Positions 52,700-64,000 of a DNA stretch of 64,000 bases are shown one piece after another. The DNA is taken from assembly GCF_002288925.2 (NCBI RefSeq), contig NW_022098076.1, positions 82,743,714-82,807,713 of the forward strand, in the 5' to 3' direction. Both the position numbers and the translations under genes were made by a program. The first letter of the stretch is position 1; each line of letters begins with the position of its first letter. This DNA is from Delphinapterus leucas (taxonomy: Eukaryota > Chordata > Mammalia > Artiodactyla > Monodontidae). The notes below the pieces were generated by a model. That model searched no databases and was not told where the DNA came from. It worked only from the letters and a program-made list of their open reading frames with translations.

Positions 52700-53160
52700 A
52701 TAAAACCCAGAAGCATTAGCTGAGTGTTTATTACGTAAAATAGCCAGTGTTCTAGGATCTGTGAAAACAGTGATGAGTAAGACATCCTCATATTTGGGGA
52801 CTCAAAGGCAAGTGCAAGACAGATGAATGGATCATTGCAATAGAATGTGTTGTATACAAATAATGTGCAACACAGAGGAGAAATTAATTTTTCTTGGGAG
52901 GGTGTGACTTCAGGAAAAACAATCAGAGGCTTTTGGTGGATTGATAATCATTGCTTGAGGAGGTAACATTTTGAGCTAGAGCTTGAACCATCAAGAGCTG
53001 CTCACCTGGAGGACACAGAAGAAATAAGTCAGCCTTCTAAAAGAAAATCTAAAACACTACAGGATGGAACCTTTGCTGTGAAGGGTTGGGGAAGGTTGAA
53101 GAAACTGCAAAGTAGGGTGGGACCAGATAGCAAGAATCCTGAAGGGCCTTGTGCATTAAA
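52700..53160 (-). mobile_element. L2 fragment
   Basis: Shows 'tagccagtgttctaggatct', 'acattttgagctagagcttg' and 'gaatcctgaagggccttgtg', the antisense L2 order. Confidence 0.65.
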
Positions 53161-53689
53161 CAGAAATGCTTTCAGTCACAGAGTACCAATTAACAGTGGC
53201 TAAAGTAATATCGGCTTCCGTTAACTCTCCATAGTGCTGGGTCTGGAGGTAGGCAGTTGCAGGAGTCTTGTAACTGTTTAGTGATATCATTGAGGACCCA
53301 GGAACTTTCTATCCTTCTAACTCTTCTCTTCTGCTACCCTTGATGGTTATATTTGTGATCACAAGCTGAGGAGACATTTCTGGGCATCATGCTCCTTCAG
53401 ACGCTCTCTTTGATCTACTTGGCCAGATCTGGGAAACATCATGGGCTTGTAGAGGGCCTTTCTTTCCCTTAAATCAAGGAAACTCTGCCTTATACCTGGA
53501 AATGAAATCAACAGCTTATTTGCAGGGATGGGGATGGAGTGTTGCATAAGCAATGGACAGTTATCTGCCCCATCATGGTTAGGTTTTGAACATTATGTGG
53601 TGGACTTTTGTAGTCATTTGAATATTTTTAAGACAGATATAATATAATTCAGTTTTCATCATGAAGGATCCAATGGTAACTCCAAGGCT

Positions 53690-54060
53690 TCAAGCATGGG
53701 TGACTGGGAGACCATTTACTCAGACAGGGATAGTCAGCATTGTTAATGAGTCCAAGCTTTTACTGCTCACTGCACGACAGGCCAATAAATTGAGAGACGA
53801 GGTGTTGGGGCAAGGGATAATGACTTTATTTGTAAAACCAGCAGACCCAGAAGATGGTGGACTAGTGTCCCAAAGAACCATCTTTCCTGAGTTAGAATTC
53901 CAGCTTTTTTTATCCTAAAAGGGGAGGAGTTGTGGCTGGTTGTTGGAAACTTCCTGGTGCCAGAATCCTTTGTACCTGCAGCTGTACAGATAGGTCTGGT
54001 AACAATGTTCCTATAATCCTCCAACAAGACACATGTTATTTTCTGTTCTGCAGCTTTTTA
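53690..54060 (-). mobile_element. Possible retroviral-type LTR fragment
   Basis: Contains 'gcacgacaggccaataaa', 'gatggtggactagtgtccc' and 'ggggaggagttgtggc', which resemble artiodactyl/cetacean retroviral LTRs as I remember them. Clear LTR ends and a host duplication are not seen, so this stays tentative. No retroviral protein frame is present. Confidence 0.35.
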
Positions 54061-54992
54061 CCTTTGTCTGAGTGGAAAAGTGTTATCAGAGCCTTGAGAA
54101 TGGGCTATTTTATTCCAATTTTGAGGGTAAGAGGAGAAAAGGCAAAATATTTGTGTTATATTCGCAGTTTTAATTTTTCTAAAAAGAAAGAGCTTAAAAT
54201 GTGCCAATTCTATACTAGAAAATGGCATAGTTTCACTAGCAAAAAAGGTATAATATTGATATTTGAATATAAAGTTCACGCACCTTTGGGGTTTTAAACA
54301 AATGGTGTACACCCTAAAGAGTAACCCTCATCAGTGAGATGGGCTTTGTCCAGACTAGGCAAATAACTATGTGAAGAGAGCATTTTGGACTTGCTTTTTT
54401 GGAACAAAAGAGAGTGAGTCAGTATTTACTCTTTATCTCTCTTCTCTTCACACTTCATTATTGTTTCCTTGACACGGGGCCACTGGACTATGAATCCCCT
54501 TCCTACACTACACCAGAACTGCGACCGATAACCCTCTTACCTAAACAAGGAGGTACCCAGCTCCACACCTAATGCTCAAGACATAAGAAGGTTCCCCCAG
54601 TTCCACTTTTAAATCCCCCCTCTCTGTGTCCATCAACTTTCTGCTTCTGGTTCTTTCTCTGTCTGTTTCACTAACACATACACATAGACACACACACGCA
54701 TACAAAGGCACACCAACTGCTACCAGTCACAGACTATTTGCTTTAACAAAAGTAGTTTAGCCACTTGAAATGGTTGTTCTCAACAGCTCTTTTGAGGAAT
54801 GGAGGAAATGCTGAAGTAAAGTGGGTGAGCGTGTCAGGAGATCTCAGCTCTAATTAACAGCGAGTGCCACTGTTTGCTGTGGCACTTTATTCAAGTCATC
54901 GTTGTTTAGTAAAGCAGAGATTCCCCAGGGGGAGAGTCTTGAAGGTGGTGGAGGACTGGAACCCAAATGCTCATGAGAAAAAGTAGAAATTA

Positions 54993-55206
54993 GGGGCTTC
55001 CCTGGTGGTGCGGTGGTTGGGAGTCCGCCTGCCGATGCAGGGGACACGGGTTCGTGCCCTGGTCCGGGAAGATCCCACATGCTGCGGAGCGGCTGGGCCC
55101 GTGAGCCATGGCCGCTGAGCCTGCGCGTCCGGAGCCTGTGCTCTGCAATGGGAGAGGCCACAGCAGTGAGAGGCCCGCGTACCGCAGTGTTTTTGTCCCC
55201 AGAAAA
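54993..55206 (+). mobile_element. CHR-2-like SINE with extra 3' sequence
   Basis: The body ends at the usual GTACCGCA and is followed by about 15 non-SINE bases (GTGTTTTTGTCCCCAG) before the A tail. The duplication AAAAAGTAGAAATTA lies at 54978-54992 and 55207-55221, so the extra bases belong to the inserted unit. Confidence 0.93.
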
Positions 55207-55324
55207 AAAAAGTAGAAATTATACCAGTAATATTGTATTAACAAAAATTTAGATTTCAATTACCAAATCAATCAACAAATAGTTTGCAAGCTCGTATCCA
55301 TCTCTGTTATAGTTTCTGGGGACA

Positions 55325-55352
55325 AAAACACACACACATACATACACACACT
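55325..55352. repeat. (AC)n imperfect microsatellite
   Basis: AC units with ATAC interruptions. Confidence 0.85.
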
Positions 55353-55606
55353 ATAGGGTATATAAAACATAAAACATGGTCTCTGCCACTCTACGATATT
55401 ACTATGCTTCTTTATCACACAAAACTATTGAGCCTAAATGAATTAGATTATAATTAAATGTATTATTTTCATTATTATCTACTTTTTACTATACATTTAA
55501 AATCATTCAGAGAACAAAAAATGAGGGCAGGCTGGAAAAAGGATGGAGGGCTTAATGGGAGACATTGAGTCTTTAACCAGGATTGTATCAGGTCTGTTTA
55601 AAAATC

Positions 55607-55636
55607 ATTTATTATTATTATTATTGTTATTATTGA
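55607..55636. repeat. (TTA)n short microsatellite
   Basis: About 9 TTA units with one TTG. Confidence 0.88.
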
Positions 55637-56387
55637 TTGCGTAGAAATATAGAGGGAGAGCTTTCTACATGGGGTGAGGAAGATGAACAAAGGCTGAGGC
55701 AGACCTCTCCTCACTTGGTCCTGCCAGGCCTGCCTGACAGGAAAAGCAATTTTGGAAGTAAACTCAGAGGCCTTGCCTTAACACTATAAATGAAACAATC
55801 TTAAAATGACCTCAGTTTCTGTGTATTCAGCCTGGTGTGTTTTTGCTCTCTGAGAATGTCCACCATGGGATGCAAACTGAGATGCCTGGTGACAGGCAGG
55901 TAACATCAGTGAGTGAATTAGGAGAGGTGCCTTCTTCAAAACAGATATGTTTTGCTTATACATTGCATACATAGAACTATTCTTTGCTCTCACAAAGGAA
56001 AATATTTTCCCCATTTTTCTAGAAACTTGAAGTTCTTTTGGTCTCAGTTATGTATTTCCACATTTGTTAGAAGCATAAACCTGGAGAAATATTTTGGCAT
56101 TGCAGAGGAAATCTATTGCAAACTGACAAACATCAGGATGGAATGATGGAGATGCAGGTGACCTGGAAAGTACCGAAGCATCTCAAGGGGACAGAAGCTA
56201 CTCAGTACCAGTTGATGCTCGCCATGAGAGAGGCTCACCCCGAATTCCCAGATTTAATTACTGTAACATGAAATCTCTCAATTTTTCAATAGAGCTAAAT
56301 TTTTAAAAAACATTGAATCAAATAATTTGCTTCCTCTGGCTGAGTAAGACATAAAGGATGTCAATTTGCATTTCTGGTTTGTGTGAC

Positions 56388-56660
56388 ATGTACACACTAC
56401 TATATTTAAAATAGATGACCAACAAGGACCTACTGTGTAGCACAGGGAACTCTTCTCAATATTCTGTAATAACCTAATGGGAAAAGAATTTGAAAAAGAA
56501 TAGATATATGTATATGTATAACCGACTCACTTTGCTGTACACATGACACTAACACAACATTGTAATTCAACTAATATACAATATAAAATAAAAACTTAAA
56601 AAATAAATTCAAAAAATAAATTAAAAAAACAGAAAACAAAACAAAATAGAATAAAATAAA
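56388..56660 (+). mobile_element. L1 3' end
   Basis: Sense L1 3' UTR ('gcacagggaactcttctcaa', 'acacaacattgtaattcaac') followed by an A-rich tail of AAATA-type repeats. 5'-truncated. Confidence 0.88.
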
Positions 56661-57170
56661 GTAAAATCAAGCGATGACCAGTTGGTGGAGGTGTGCAGTT
56701 GACCCTGAATCACAGAGAGGCTGGGTTACAGCAGAAACAGCAGGTGCCAGTAAATATCTTGTCCCCCTGTTTTTATTTTCTAGAAACTGCAGGTCCTTGA
56801 GAAGGCTATGCTGAGAACAGGAGGGGCGATTAGAAAGAGGCATGTGACCCGTGATGGTCAAGAAGGGAGGGAGAATTTCTTAATTCTGGAAAAGGTACAG
56901 AGGTCTGGCATTCCATGAATAGTAAGGACCAGTGGCCTACTCCTTTCTCAGCATCCTGGCAAAGTGGCCCAATCTCTGATTGGGAGGGAGGACAGTGAGG
57001 GTGAAGTTTCCAAGGGGTTTGCAGTGAGGCTGGACTTTCTGCTTTATGGTTCTGAACTCCAGAATATGGCATTTTATGCTTCAAGGGGATAGTTATACTT
57101 GGAAGACAGACTCCAAGCTTCGCACGCTGTTTACCAGTGTGGGATGAAGACGAAAGGTGCCATCTTATAC

Positions 57171-57204
57171 ATTCTGATCTGTAGAACATTCTGATCTGTA
57201 GAAC
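57171..57204. repeat. 17-bp perfect tandem duplication
   Basis: The unit ATTCTGATCTGTAGAAC occurs twice head to tail. Probably replication slippage. Confidence 0.95.
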
Positions 57205-57429
57205 AGCCTTTTCGTGATCCATTGAAGGAAAGCATTTTCCACCACCATTCATGGGTCAGCCCTTCATATCCACGAGGAGTCCTGTGCACACAAGTTCAGA
57301 GAAGTGGAAAACATATGAATTTAATTTTAGTTGAAGAAAACAGAAATACACCATTTTTTGCACACCGCATTTGTAGAATAATAGAGGAAATTTTATATTA
57401 ATTGTAAGTGTGTGAATAAAGTATAATAT

Positions 57430-57680
57430 AGTCATTGAGCACTGAGGTTTGGGCATCCAGAAGATCCGGATTTAAATCCAGACTCTGTTTTTATTAGTGA
57501 TGACATCGGGCATGTCCTGTCATCACTCTGACCTTCATCCACAAAAGATGGATGATAATAGTACCTAATTCATAGATACTACTGCAAAGTAAAGGTGAGA
57601 ATTAAATGAGATAACATATTAACACACTTAGCATGGTGCGTGGAATACAATGAATATTAAATAAATACTTGTTATTAGTA
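57430..57680 (+). mobile_element. MIR SINE, near full length
   Basis: Sense MIR: 'agatccggatttaaatccag', then 'gataatagtacctaattcat', then 'gtgagaattaaatgagataa' and a terminal 'aatattaaataaatacttgt'. Confidence 0.85.
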
Positions 57681-57709
57681 TGATCCCAGATACCTTTGCA
57701 CGTATCTTT

Positions 57710-57860
57710 GCAGGAGAGCTTAGAGACTCACTCGTCTGTGGTAATGAAGGAAAGTTTCCTATGAGTAGTGGCATTTGAGCTGGACCTTGAACTGAGCAGA
57801 ATTTAAACAAAGAAGGTAGCAAGAGAAGTAGAAAGGAGTCATGGGTTGTTTTGCTGGGAA
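57710..57860 (-). mobile_element. L2-like fragment
   Basis: 'gtggcatttgagctggacct' followed by TGAACTGAGCAG resembles antisense L2. Confidence 0.45.
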
Positions 57861-58454
57861 TGGTGAGAGCTCTGTCTCCAGCATGACATTTAGCACACCT
57901 GCACCCCAAACTATGGTTCATAAAAGACATTTTCTACGCTAATTCATATTCTAACCATGCCTTTTAAGACTGGAAAGGTCACAAAGATGTTAGGGTGTTA
58001 GCTAAAGACCTAAGAGTGGATCTCTGGGAAGAAGATTTGGCAGAATGGGGACCATTTAATAAAAGCAGCAGAAAACTAGGATTCAGGAAAGGGAACTGCA
58101 ATTGAACTTAAGAGCCTAGTCTTTGAAAATTGATAATTACCAGTTGATTCATGAAGTTCTGAAACATATTTACCATACTTTACTTGATAACCTGGAATGA
58201 CTGACTAACTTTGCTGATAAACCTCCTGGCAACCGTAACTCAGAAGTATTCATATCCAGGAAGACTCCCATGTGCACAAGTTGGGCAGCAAGAATGAAAA
58301 ACAGGCAAGAAGCAGGCATTGGGCAGTAGGACTGGGGATTGTGGAACAGTACTTATAACAATAATTCCTGGCAAACCGTAATAAATCAATATAGTTTTTC
58401 TTTTTCTTTACGTAAGTCATGCTTTATGACAATGTTAATAAATTAACATTTTGG

Positions 58455-58610
58455 TGCTAATAGCTTGAGGAAATTATGTAACACGGCTGTGCCCCAGTTT
58501 CTCTATCTTTACAGAAAAGATAAAGGAAATCTCACCATGTAGGTTATTATGAGGATTAAACTCAGAAATGTATACGAACGTCTGGTACAAATCTGACTTG
58601 TAATAGCTCG
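58455..58610 (+). mobile_element. MIR SINE fragment
   Basis: Sense MIR: 'ctgtgccccagtttctctat' then 'ttattatgaggattaaactc'. Confidence 0.75.
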
Positions 58611-59079
58611 TAGACCATGGCTTATTCCGTTCCCATTCAATTTTACTAGAAAGGTATCTGATTTTTTTTCTAGGACTAAGACTGAATATTTCCTTTGGAA
58701 AGCTCAGCGCATTGCAAAGATAAGGTTTTCTTTAGTTACACAGAGTATAAATTGGTTATAAGGCCACTACTAGTGCAACAACCTGTGCTTCATTTATTTG
58801 TACATTTTCCAACCAAGTTTTTTGGCCAGTGTAAAGGCCATTTTTGGATTCTCTTCAGTTTGCACTTGTGAAATTTGGAGAAAATATCAGGTGCAGGCTT
58901 TAGAACTTGGCTTGCTGCATTATACGTAGCTATCAAAGAGCAATCTTAATTTCTCACAGTGTTTCTTTTCCACTTGGTAGCAATGAATGGATTTAAAACC
59001 AGGTTCTCAAGGATATGGGTGTCACAAGAAAATACCGATATCCACAAATGTGTACATTTCTTTAATAGATACCCAACTT

Positions 59080-59420
59080 GACATTCATTCATTCATTAAT
59101 TCAGTCATTCACACTGAATTCATTAATTCAGTCACACATCCCTTTGTGTTTATTTAACAAAAGTTGATTCAGCATCTACTTTGTGCCATGCAGGGACTAG
59201 GTGCTGGGGGTGCAAGATAAACGTGATAGACCAGACCCCCCACACACACCCGGAGCTCCTGGTCCAGCAGGGAAGACAGAGAATAAAATAACAGAGTCTT
59301 ATAAATGATATGAGGAGGAAATGCGGGGAACAATCACATGATTTATTCACTGTCTGAAAGGAAGGTAATTCAGACAGGCTTCCTGGAGTAAGTGATATTA
59401 AATTTGGTACTAGCATGATG
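59080..59420 (-). mobile_element. L2 3' end fragment
   Basis: Antisense terminus with a (ATTCA)n tail that is locally duplicated (59085-59140), then 'tactttgtgccatgcaggga' and 'aggcttcctggagtaagtga'. Confidence 0.75.
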
Positions 59421-59589
59421 CGTAGGAACCAGGCATGTAAGAGGGGATAGAGCGTTCTCTACAGCTCGCTCACTGAAGTGTGGATGAAAAAGATTTACTT
59501 TTAGAACCTGATTAACAGTAAACATTAATATGGCTACATAATTCCCAAGCACTCTTCTCATTTCCGTCTTCCATTTTTTCACGTGGTCT

Positions 59590-60110
59590 GGCACCTTTGG
59601 GATGCTGTAGTTGCAGTAATGGTCCCAATCATTCCCCTCTCCTTGTATCCGTGCTCTTTGCAATGTGCTTTAATAGCTCCTTATCAAGGAGTAAGGTCTA
59701 TTTCCTACCCCTTAAATCTGGGTTGGCCTTGAGTCTTGCATTGACGGATAGAGTGAGATGGAAGTAACTGTGTGTCAGTTCTGAGCCTCAGCCTCAAGAG
59801 GCCATGAATGATTATGTTCACTATTTCCAACCCTACCTCCACCACATAAACACACTTGAGCTAGCCTGTTGGAGAATGAGGTATGTACGGAGGAAAAACA
59901 AGAGTCCTCAGCCTTCAGCCAGCCAACCCCCAAGCATGTGAGAAAACACAGCATGAAAGAGCAGAAACATGTACCTGACCCACAGCTGACCACGATGCAT
60001 GAGTGAGCCCAGTCCAGTCCAGAAAAACTACCCAACTGATCCATAGACTGAAGGACAAAACTCAGCAAGTGTCTTTCTAACTCACCGAGTTTGGGCGTAG
60101 TGTGAAATCA
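59590..60110 (+). mobile_element. Ancient LTR-like repeat, family uncertain
   Basis: Shows 'gggttggccttgagtcttgc', 'cagttctgagcctcagcctc', 'gagctagcctgttggagaat' and 'gatgcatgagtgagcccag', a pattern of an old dispersed LTR. Its internal open frame is not a gene. Confidence 0.5.
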
Positions 60111-61142
60111 TTAACTGATTATAGCTGCCAAGGTCTATTTGAATTTTGCTGGTTTTCCATCAGATGAAAATATTTTATTATTATTTGACTGAAGCATGCT
60201 TATTGAAAACCCAAAAGTCAAAGAAAAAAGTGAAAACCCACCCTCCCGTCTTTTGCTCCACCATCCCACTTTTCAAAGCAACATTTTTAACTGTCATGGT
60301 TTTAACCGATTGATAGAGACTGTCATTTCTGTTATGTTCATTGTTATAATGCAACAGGAACCACAAACCAGTTTGATAGGATTCAGGCCCCAAGGTAATT
60401 CAGGCTTCGCTGTAGGATATCGACTAACTTCCTGCTTGGTTCCGTCCGCATTGCCGCAGGCAGCTGTGGGCTTCCGCATCTACGACCCTCAAGGCTGTCA
60501 TTCTGTACCCTCGGCTCAGGCACCAGAACTCGGTTTTCCACATCTGCTCTTCTTCCCAGTTCTAATTGGATGCTGGGTTATTTCCTCGGCCAACACTGGC
60601 CAGATCCAGCTCTAGGTTCTGCTCACTAATTTCACACTCTAGAGTTTAACTCTCCCTTTCTGAATTCTAGTAGTAAACACATAACAGAATTCTCACGTGG
60701 AGAGTCTTTGGAGAATAATGTAAGTCATATCTCCAATCATCCCACTTTGACTTCTAAGCAGAAAACTGCCACTTCTGGCTGCTAGAATTTGTGTTCACCA
60801 GAGAAATGGTTTCATTGGTGTTTCTCCTGGTACTGGTGATACGGCTTTGAGAAACAACCAGAAAAGGAGAACTTGGTCTGAACCATTTTAAGAAGCCAAC
60901 GTGTGTCTTTATGGGGTTTGGATGTAAACCAGCAGGGTATAAAATGCGGCAGGCTAATTACAAAATGATAGGAGGTGATTACTCCCACAGTCCAAGGCAA
61001 AAAGCTAGATCACAGAATGAGAATTTGCAAAGGAGGTGATCAAAGTGAATGTTATTGTCCTTAACTGAACTCCCTTCTCTAGCCTAGGAAAGGGGGTAGA
61101 GGCTGAGAGGCTAGAAACCAGCTATTAGAGACTCCGAGATAG

Positions 61143-61144
<2 letters not shown>

Positions 61145-61229
<85 letters not shown>

Positions 61230-61230
61230 T
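61145..61230. repeat. (GT)n(GA)n compound microsatellite
   Basis: GT units to about 61195, then GA units to about 61230. Confidence 0.96.
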
Positions 61231-62199
61231 GAATCTCCATCCCTCATAGAGGAGGGATGAGAAGTGAGAAATGTCTCCGCCAGTGAAAAATCAAGTGAGA
61301 TAGACTTTCACGGGACCACCTGGAAATCTTGTTATTTGTTTCTAGTTATTGAAGGGACACTGTTAAAAAAACAGTACAAGAGGTTAGCTGAATAGCCTAT
61401 GACCACAGAGCAGACAGCTGCTTGGCAAGTCACTCTCCAGCTACAGCTGATGGGTTAAAGATGTGTATAAAGTGTGTTTCCCGTGGACCAGGTTAGGCCA
61501 TGGAGAGAAACCCATCAGGAGAGAAACACTGGAGGTGGCTTAGGTCATGTGACTGCCAGGAATGGCAAGGACTCTGCAGGACATGGCTCAAGGTCCATCC
61601 ACAGGATGCCCAGTGGACAAACAGCCAGGAGATCTTCAGGTGAGAGATAGCTAACCATGAGGGCCCTTCAGGGTATACTTGAAAGCACCCCAGGAAGAGA
61701 GTATCAACCTCTCTTTCCTTCCCTGCTACACCAGAGTGTGAGACACGCTGGCTCATGCTAGTGCCAGGCAAGAAGACCTTTCCTACCCCTCACCTCTCCT
61801 CCTTCCTTCTACCTCGGCCCTTGTGAGGGCAGACTTGGTGGGGATCAAGCTGGGGGCAGCAGGGTAAGAACCTAGAGACAGGCAAAGAGAGAGAGGCCGC
61901 CTCCTCCGTGTACCAGGAGCAGGCCTGAATGGGCCAGGAGAGAAGAGTTTCCTTGAAATAAAGTTCAAAATTGTAATCAGTGTAAGGAACTAAGCATTTA
62001 AATTATTACTTCAATAAGACATTTTTGTGACTTGAAGAAACCAGACGATTTTAAGGTCCTTTATGTTCAAATTAACAGTTAAATAAATACACAGGCAAAA
62101 AAAAATCTGATGGAATTACAAAATTTGCTCTAAGATTATTGCAAATTATATTTAGCCTGAATTATGGAATTGAATTTTATCACCTTTGTTGGTTATCCA

Positions 62200-62420
62200 T
62201 TTAAAATAACGCCTTATATTTATATACCATGTGTTAGCTTTTAAAATAAGTGCTATTTCATTTGATCTTCACAGAAACCTGTGCGTCTGTGGGCTGGTGT
62301 TATGATCTGATTATTTAGGTGACCAAACAGCTGCTCAAGAGGAACCAAACGGCCCAGACTCATTGGTAATTGGTAAACTCAAATCAGGAAAGGGATTTCA
62401 GGTTCCTGACCCGTAGTACA
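62200..62420 (-). mobile_element. MIR SINE, diverged
   Basis: Antisense MIR: 'gctatttcatttgatcttca' then a degenerate match through 'gatttcaggttcctgaccc'. Confidence 0.5.
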
Positions 62421-63159
62421 GATCTCTTCCCATGATTGAATTAGGTTGAGTTTCCCTTTTTCCACCTCCATGCTCAGGAATTCATTCATCTATCCATCCA
62501 TTCATTTATTCTTCTGTTTTTTCCAATATAAAATTATCAGGCACTGAGCACATACCAGTGGAGGAGATTGCTATTAATCACAAAAGCTAAAAGTATAACT
62601 ACAGTCTGTGACAGAATCTACCAAGGAAAATGACACCGCACTCCCTCTGAAGTATGTTACACGGCCTCCTTATCTCTGGGAAACTGAGATCCCAGGTGAC
62701 TTAGAAGAAGGAACAATCCAGGGAGGACCCAGGAGGTGTGATGACCCTGGGACTTGAGGGCACATGTGGGAGAGTAGCTGAGAGCAGAAGTCTGACAGAG
62801 CCAGGCTGAGCTGGCTGCATCAGTGATTCGAGTCTTACCTAAAAGTGCCAGGAATCCACTTATGGATTTTAAACTCCCGGGATTTTAAACTCAGGGATCA
62901 GGTTTACAAAGTCAGCCAATACATTATCATCCTAAACCACGGGAAACAGAATTATGAAGATAAATATGCTGCCCCAAATTCAAAGAAGTGTTTGCTGTCT
63001 AGCCCATGAAATTTCTCTGTTCTTGTAACTAACTGAGAGTCGTTTATAACTGATTGTTTTGATAGATCTAAAAATTAATTCTAGAGCACCTGAGCAACTG
63101 TGTCACACATGTGCTTTTCTTCCCCTAATAAAATAGCAACATTGTACATGCTTGTCTTT

Positions 63160-63270
63160 CTTTGGTTCAGCCATTTACTCATTGAGCAGACTTGTAAGAA
63201 CACCTGTCTTGAACAGCACCCTCTAAGGTGATGACAGATGTCCTCTGCCTTCAAGGAGCCTATGCTCTCC
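63160..63270 (-). mobile_element. L2 3' end fragment
   Basis: 'ttactcattgagcagacttg' then 'tgccttcaaggagcctatgc' matches antisense L2. Confidence 0.55.
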
Positions 63271-63472
63271 TGTGATGGTGCTTGATTTTTTACTGTGAGA
63301 GGACATCATTGTCTCTGATTCAAAAAGAAGGGAGACTGGACTTTGTTTTCCTGTGGTTTGTAAGGTTTTTTCTAAAGTATTTATATACTTTTTCCCATTT
63401 TTCCCTAGCAAGATGATTGGTTAAAGCTGTGAGAACAGTTCTGGAGTCAAGGAATTTGGTGATATTAACTGG

Positions 63473-63500
63473 TGTGGGGGGTGTGTGTGTGTGTGTTTAT
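63473..63500. repeat. (GT)n short microsatellite
   Basis: A run of G then about 9 GT units. Confidence 0.9.
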
Positions 63501-63594
63501 CTATAGCTACTTATGGATTTTAGGCTTGGGTCTTATGTGGTCCGATCTGCAGTCAGCTAACTTATCATACTCTGTACATAACTATATGTGTGAG

Positions 63595-63613
63595 TATACA
63601 CACACACACACAG
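63595..63613. repeat. (AC)n short microsatellite
   Basis: About 9 AC units. Confidence 0.88.
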
Positions 63614-64000
63614 TCCCTTAAACCTGATTTCTACTAAACACATGCATAGACCATGACGTTCTATACTATACAGGTACCCTGAAAGCTGCTGGAAAAAAAA
63701 TACAACTTGATAGTAATTTCATTCTTGGTAGAGAAATTCTGAATTTCCACCTACTCTCTGATTCTCTTGGGAAAAAATAATTAACCAGGCATAAACAATT
63801 CAGATAATGCGAAAGGTATCTTCTCCTTACTTGCCTCTCAGTAGATTAATCCCATTTGAGAATCATGATGACAATATGCTTGAGTTCTGACTGTAGGGCC
63901 AGCTCCTTGTATCTTTCACTGAAGGGAACATGACCCTGCCCTGTGCCCTCTCCAGGAGGAGTGGGCTCTGACATTCCTCCTAGTTGGCAGTTGTTGGCTT

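Noticed and set aside
56830..57252. 140-residue open frame on the minus strand
   Set aside because: No recognisable domain, no splice context, and it includes a 17-bp tandem duplication. It fits chance in a GC-moderate stretch.
60196..60615. 139-residue open frame on the plus strand
   Set aside because: Not recognised as any protein and no convincing splice sites. Kept only as a base-composition oddity, not as a gene.

Overview
The window is vertebrate nuclear DNA, almost certainly from a cetacean. It is AT-rich and intron-like, and it is dense with tRNA-derived CHR-type SINEs, the SINE family typical of whales, dolphins, hippos and ruminants. At least eight CHR-2-like copies, two full-length CHR-1-like copies and one short tRNA-derived copy are present, several with intact target-site duplications. 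Cetartiodactyl L1 3' ends and old mammalian L2, MIR, MaLR and hAT-Charlie fragments make up most of the other recognisable sequence. The SINE type points to a cetacean; toothed versus baleen whale cannot be decided here.

The only protein-coding gene I can support is NYAP2, on the plus strand. It encodes the neuronal tyrosine-phosphorylated adaptor that links Fyn-family kinases to PI3K p85 and WAVE1. Two internal exons are in the window: the large central coding exon (14817-15911, 1,095 nt) and the next exon (50802-51011, 210 nt). Both are intact, have consensus splice sites, join in frame, and are multiples of three with the same phase (1-1). Bases 1-14816 are the 3' part of the preceding intron, 15912-50801 is a 34.9 kb intron, and 51012-64000 is the 5' part of the next intron. 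The promoter and the first and last exons lie outside.

The intron layout is a patchwork. 1-14.8 kb holds L2, MIR, three CHR-2 SINEs and three antisense ancient LTRs. 16-50.8 kb holds a sense LTR just after the large exon, a MER20-like element, several microsatellites, a mariner element interrupted by a SINE that contains a 100-N assembly gap, several L1 3' ends including a twin-primed inversion, and an L2 reverse-transcriptase fragment. 51-64 kb holds a CHR-1 SINE with a 14-bp duplication, a CHR-2 SINE with extra 3' sequence, an L1 3' end, MIR and L2.

I found no CRISPR array, operon, phage or other prokaryote-like system, and nothing I would call a new biological system. The points most worth a second look are: a sense LTR with AATAAA that could end a truncated NYAP2 transcript; the nested mariner/SINE/gap locus; a 15-bp-arm perfect palindrome in alternating purine-pyrimidine DNA; the twin-primed L1; the SINE with a possible 3' transduction; and a CpG-retaining segment near 60.4-60.6 kb. 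Family names for old repeats come from recognising consensus features by eye, and their edges are approximate.
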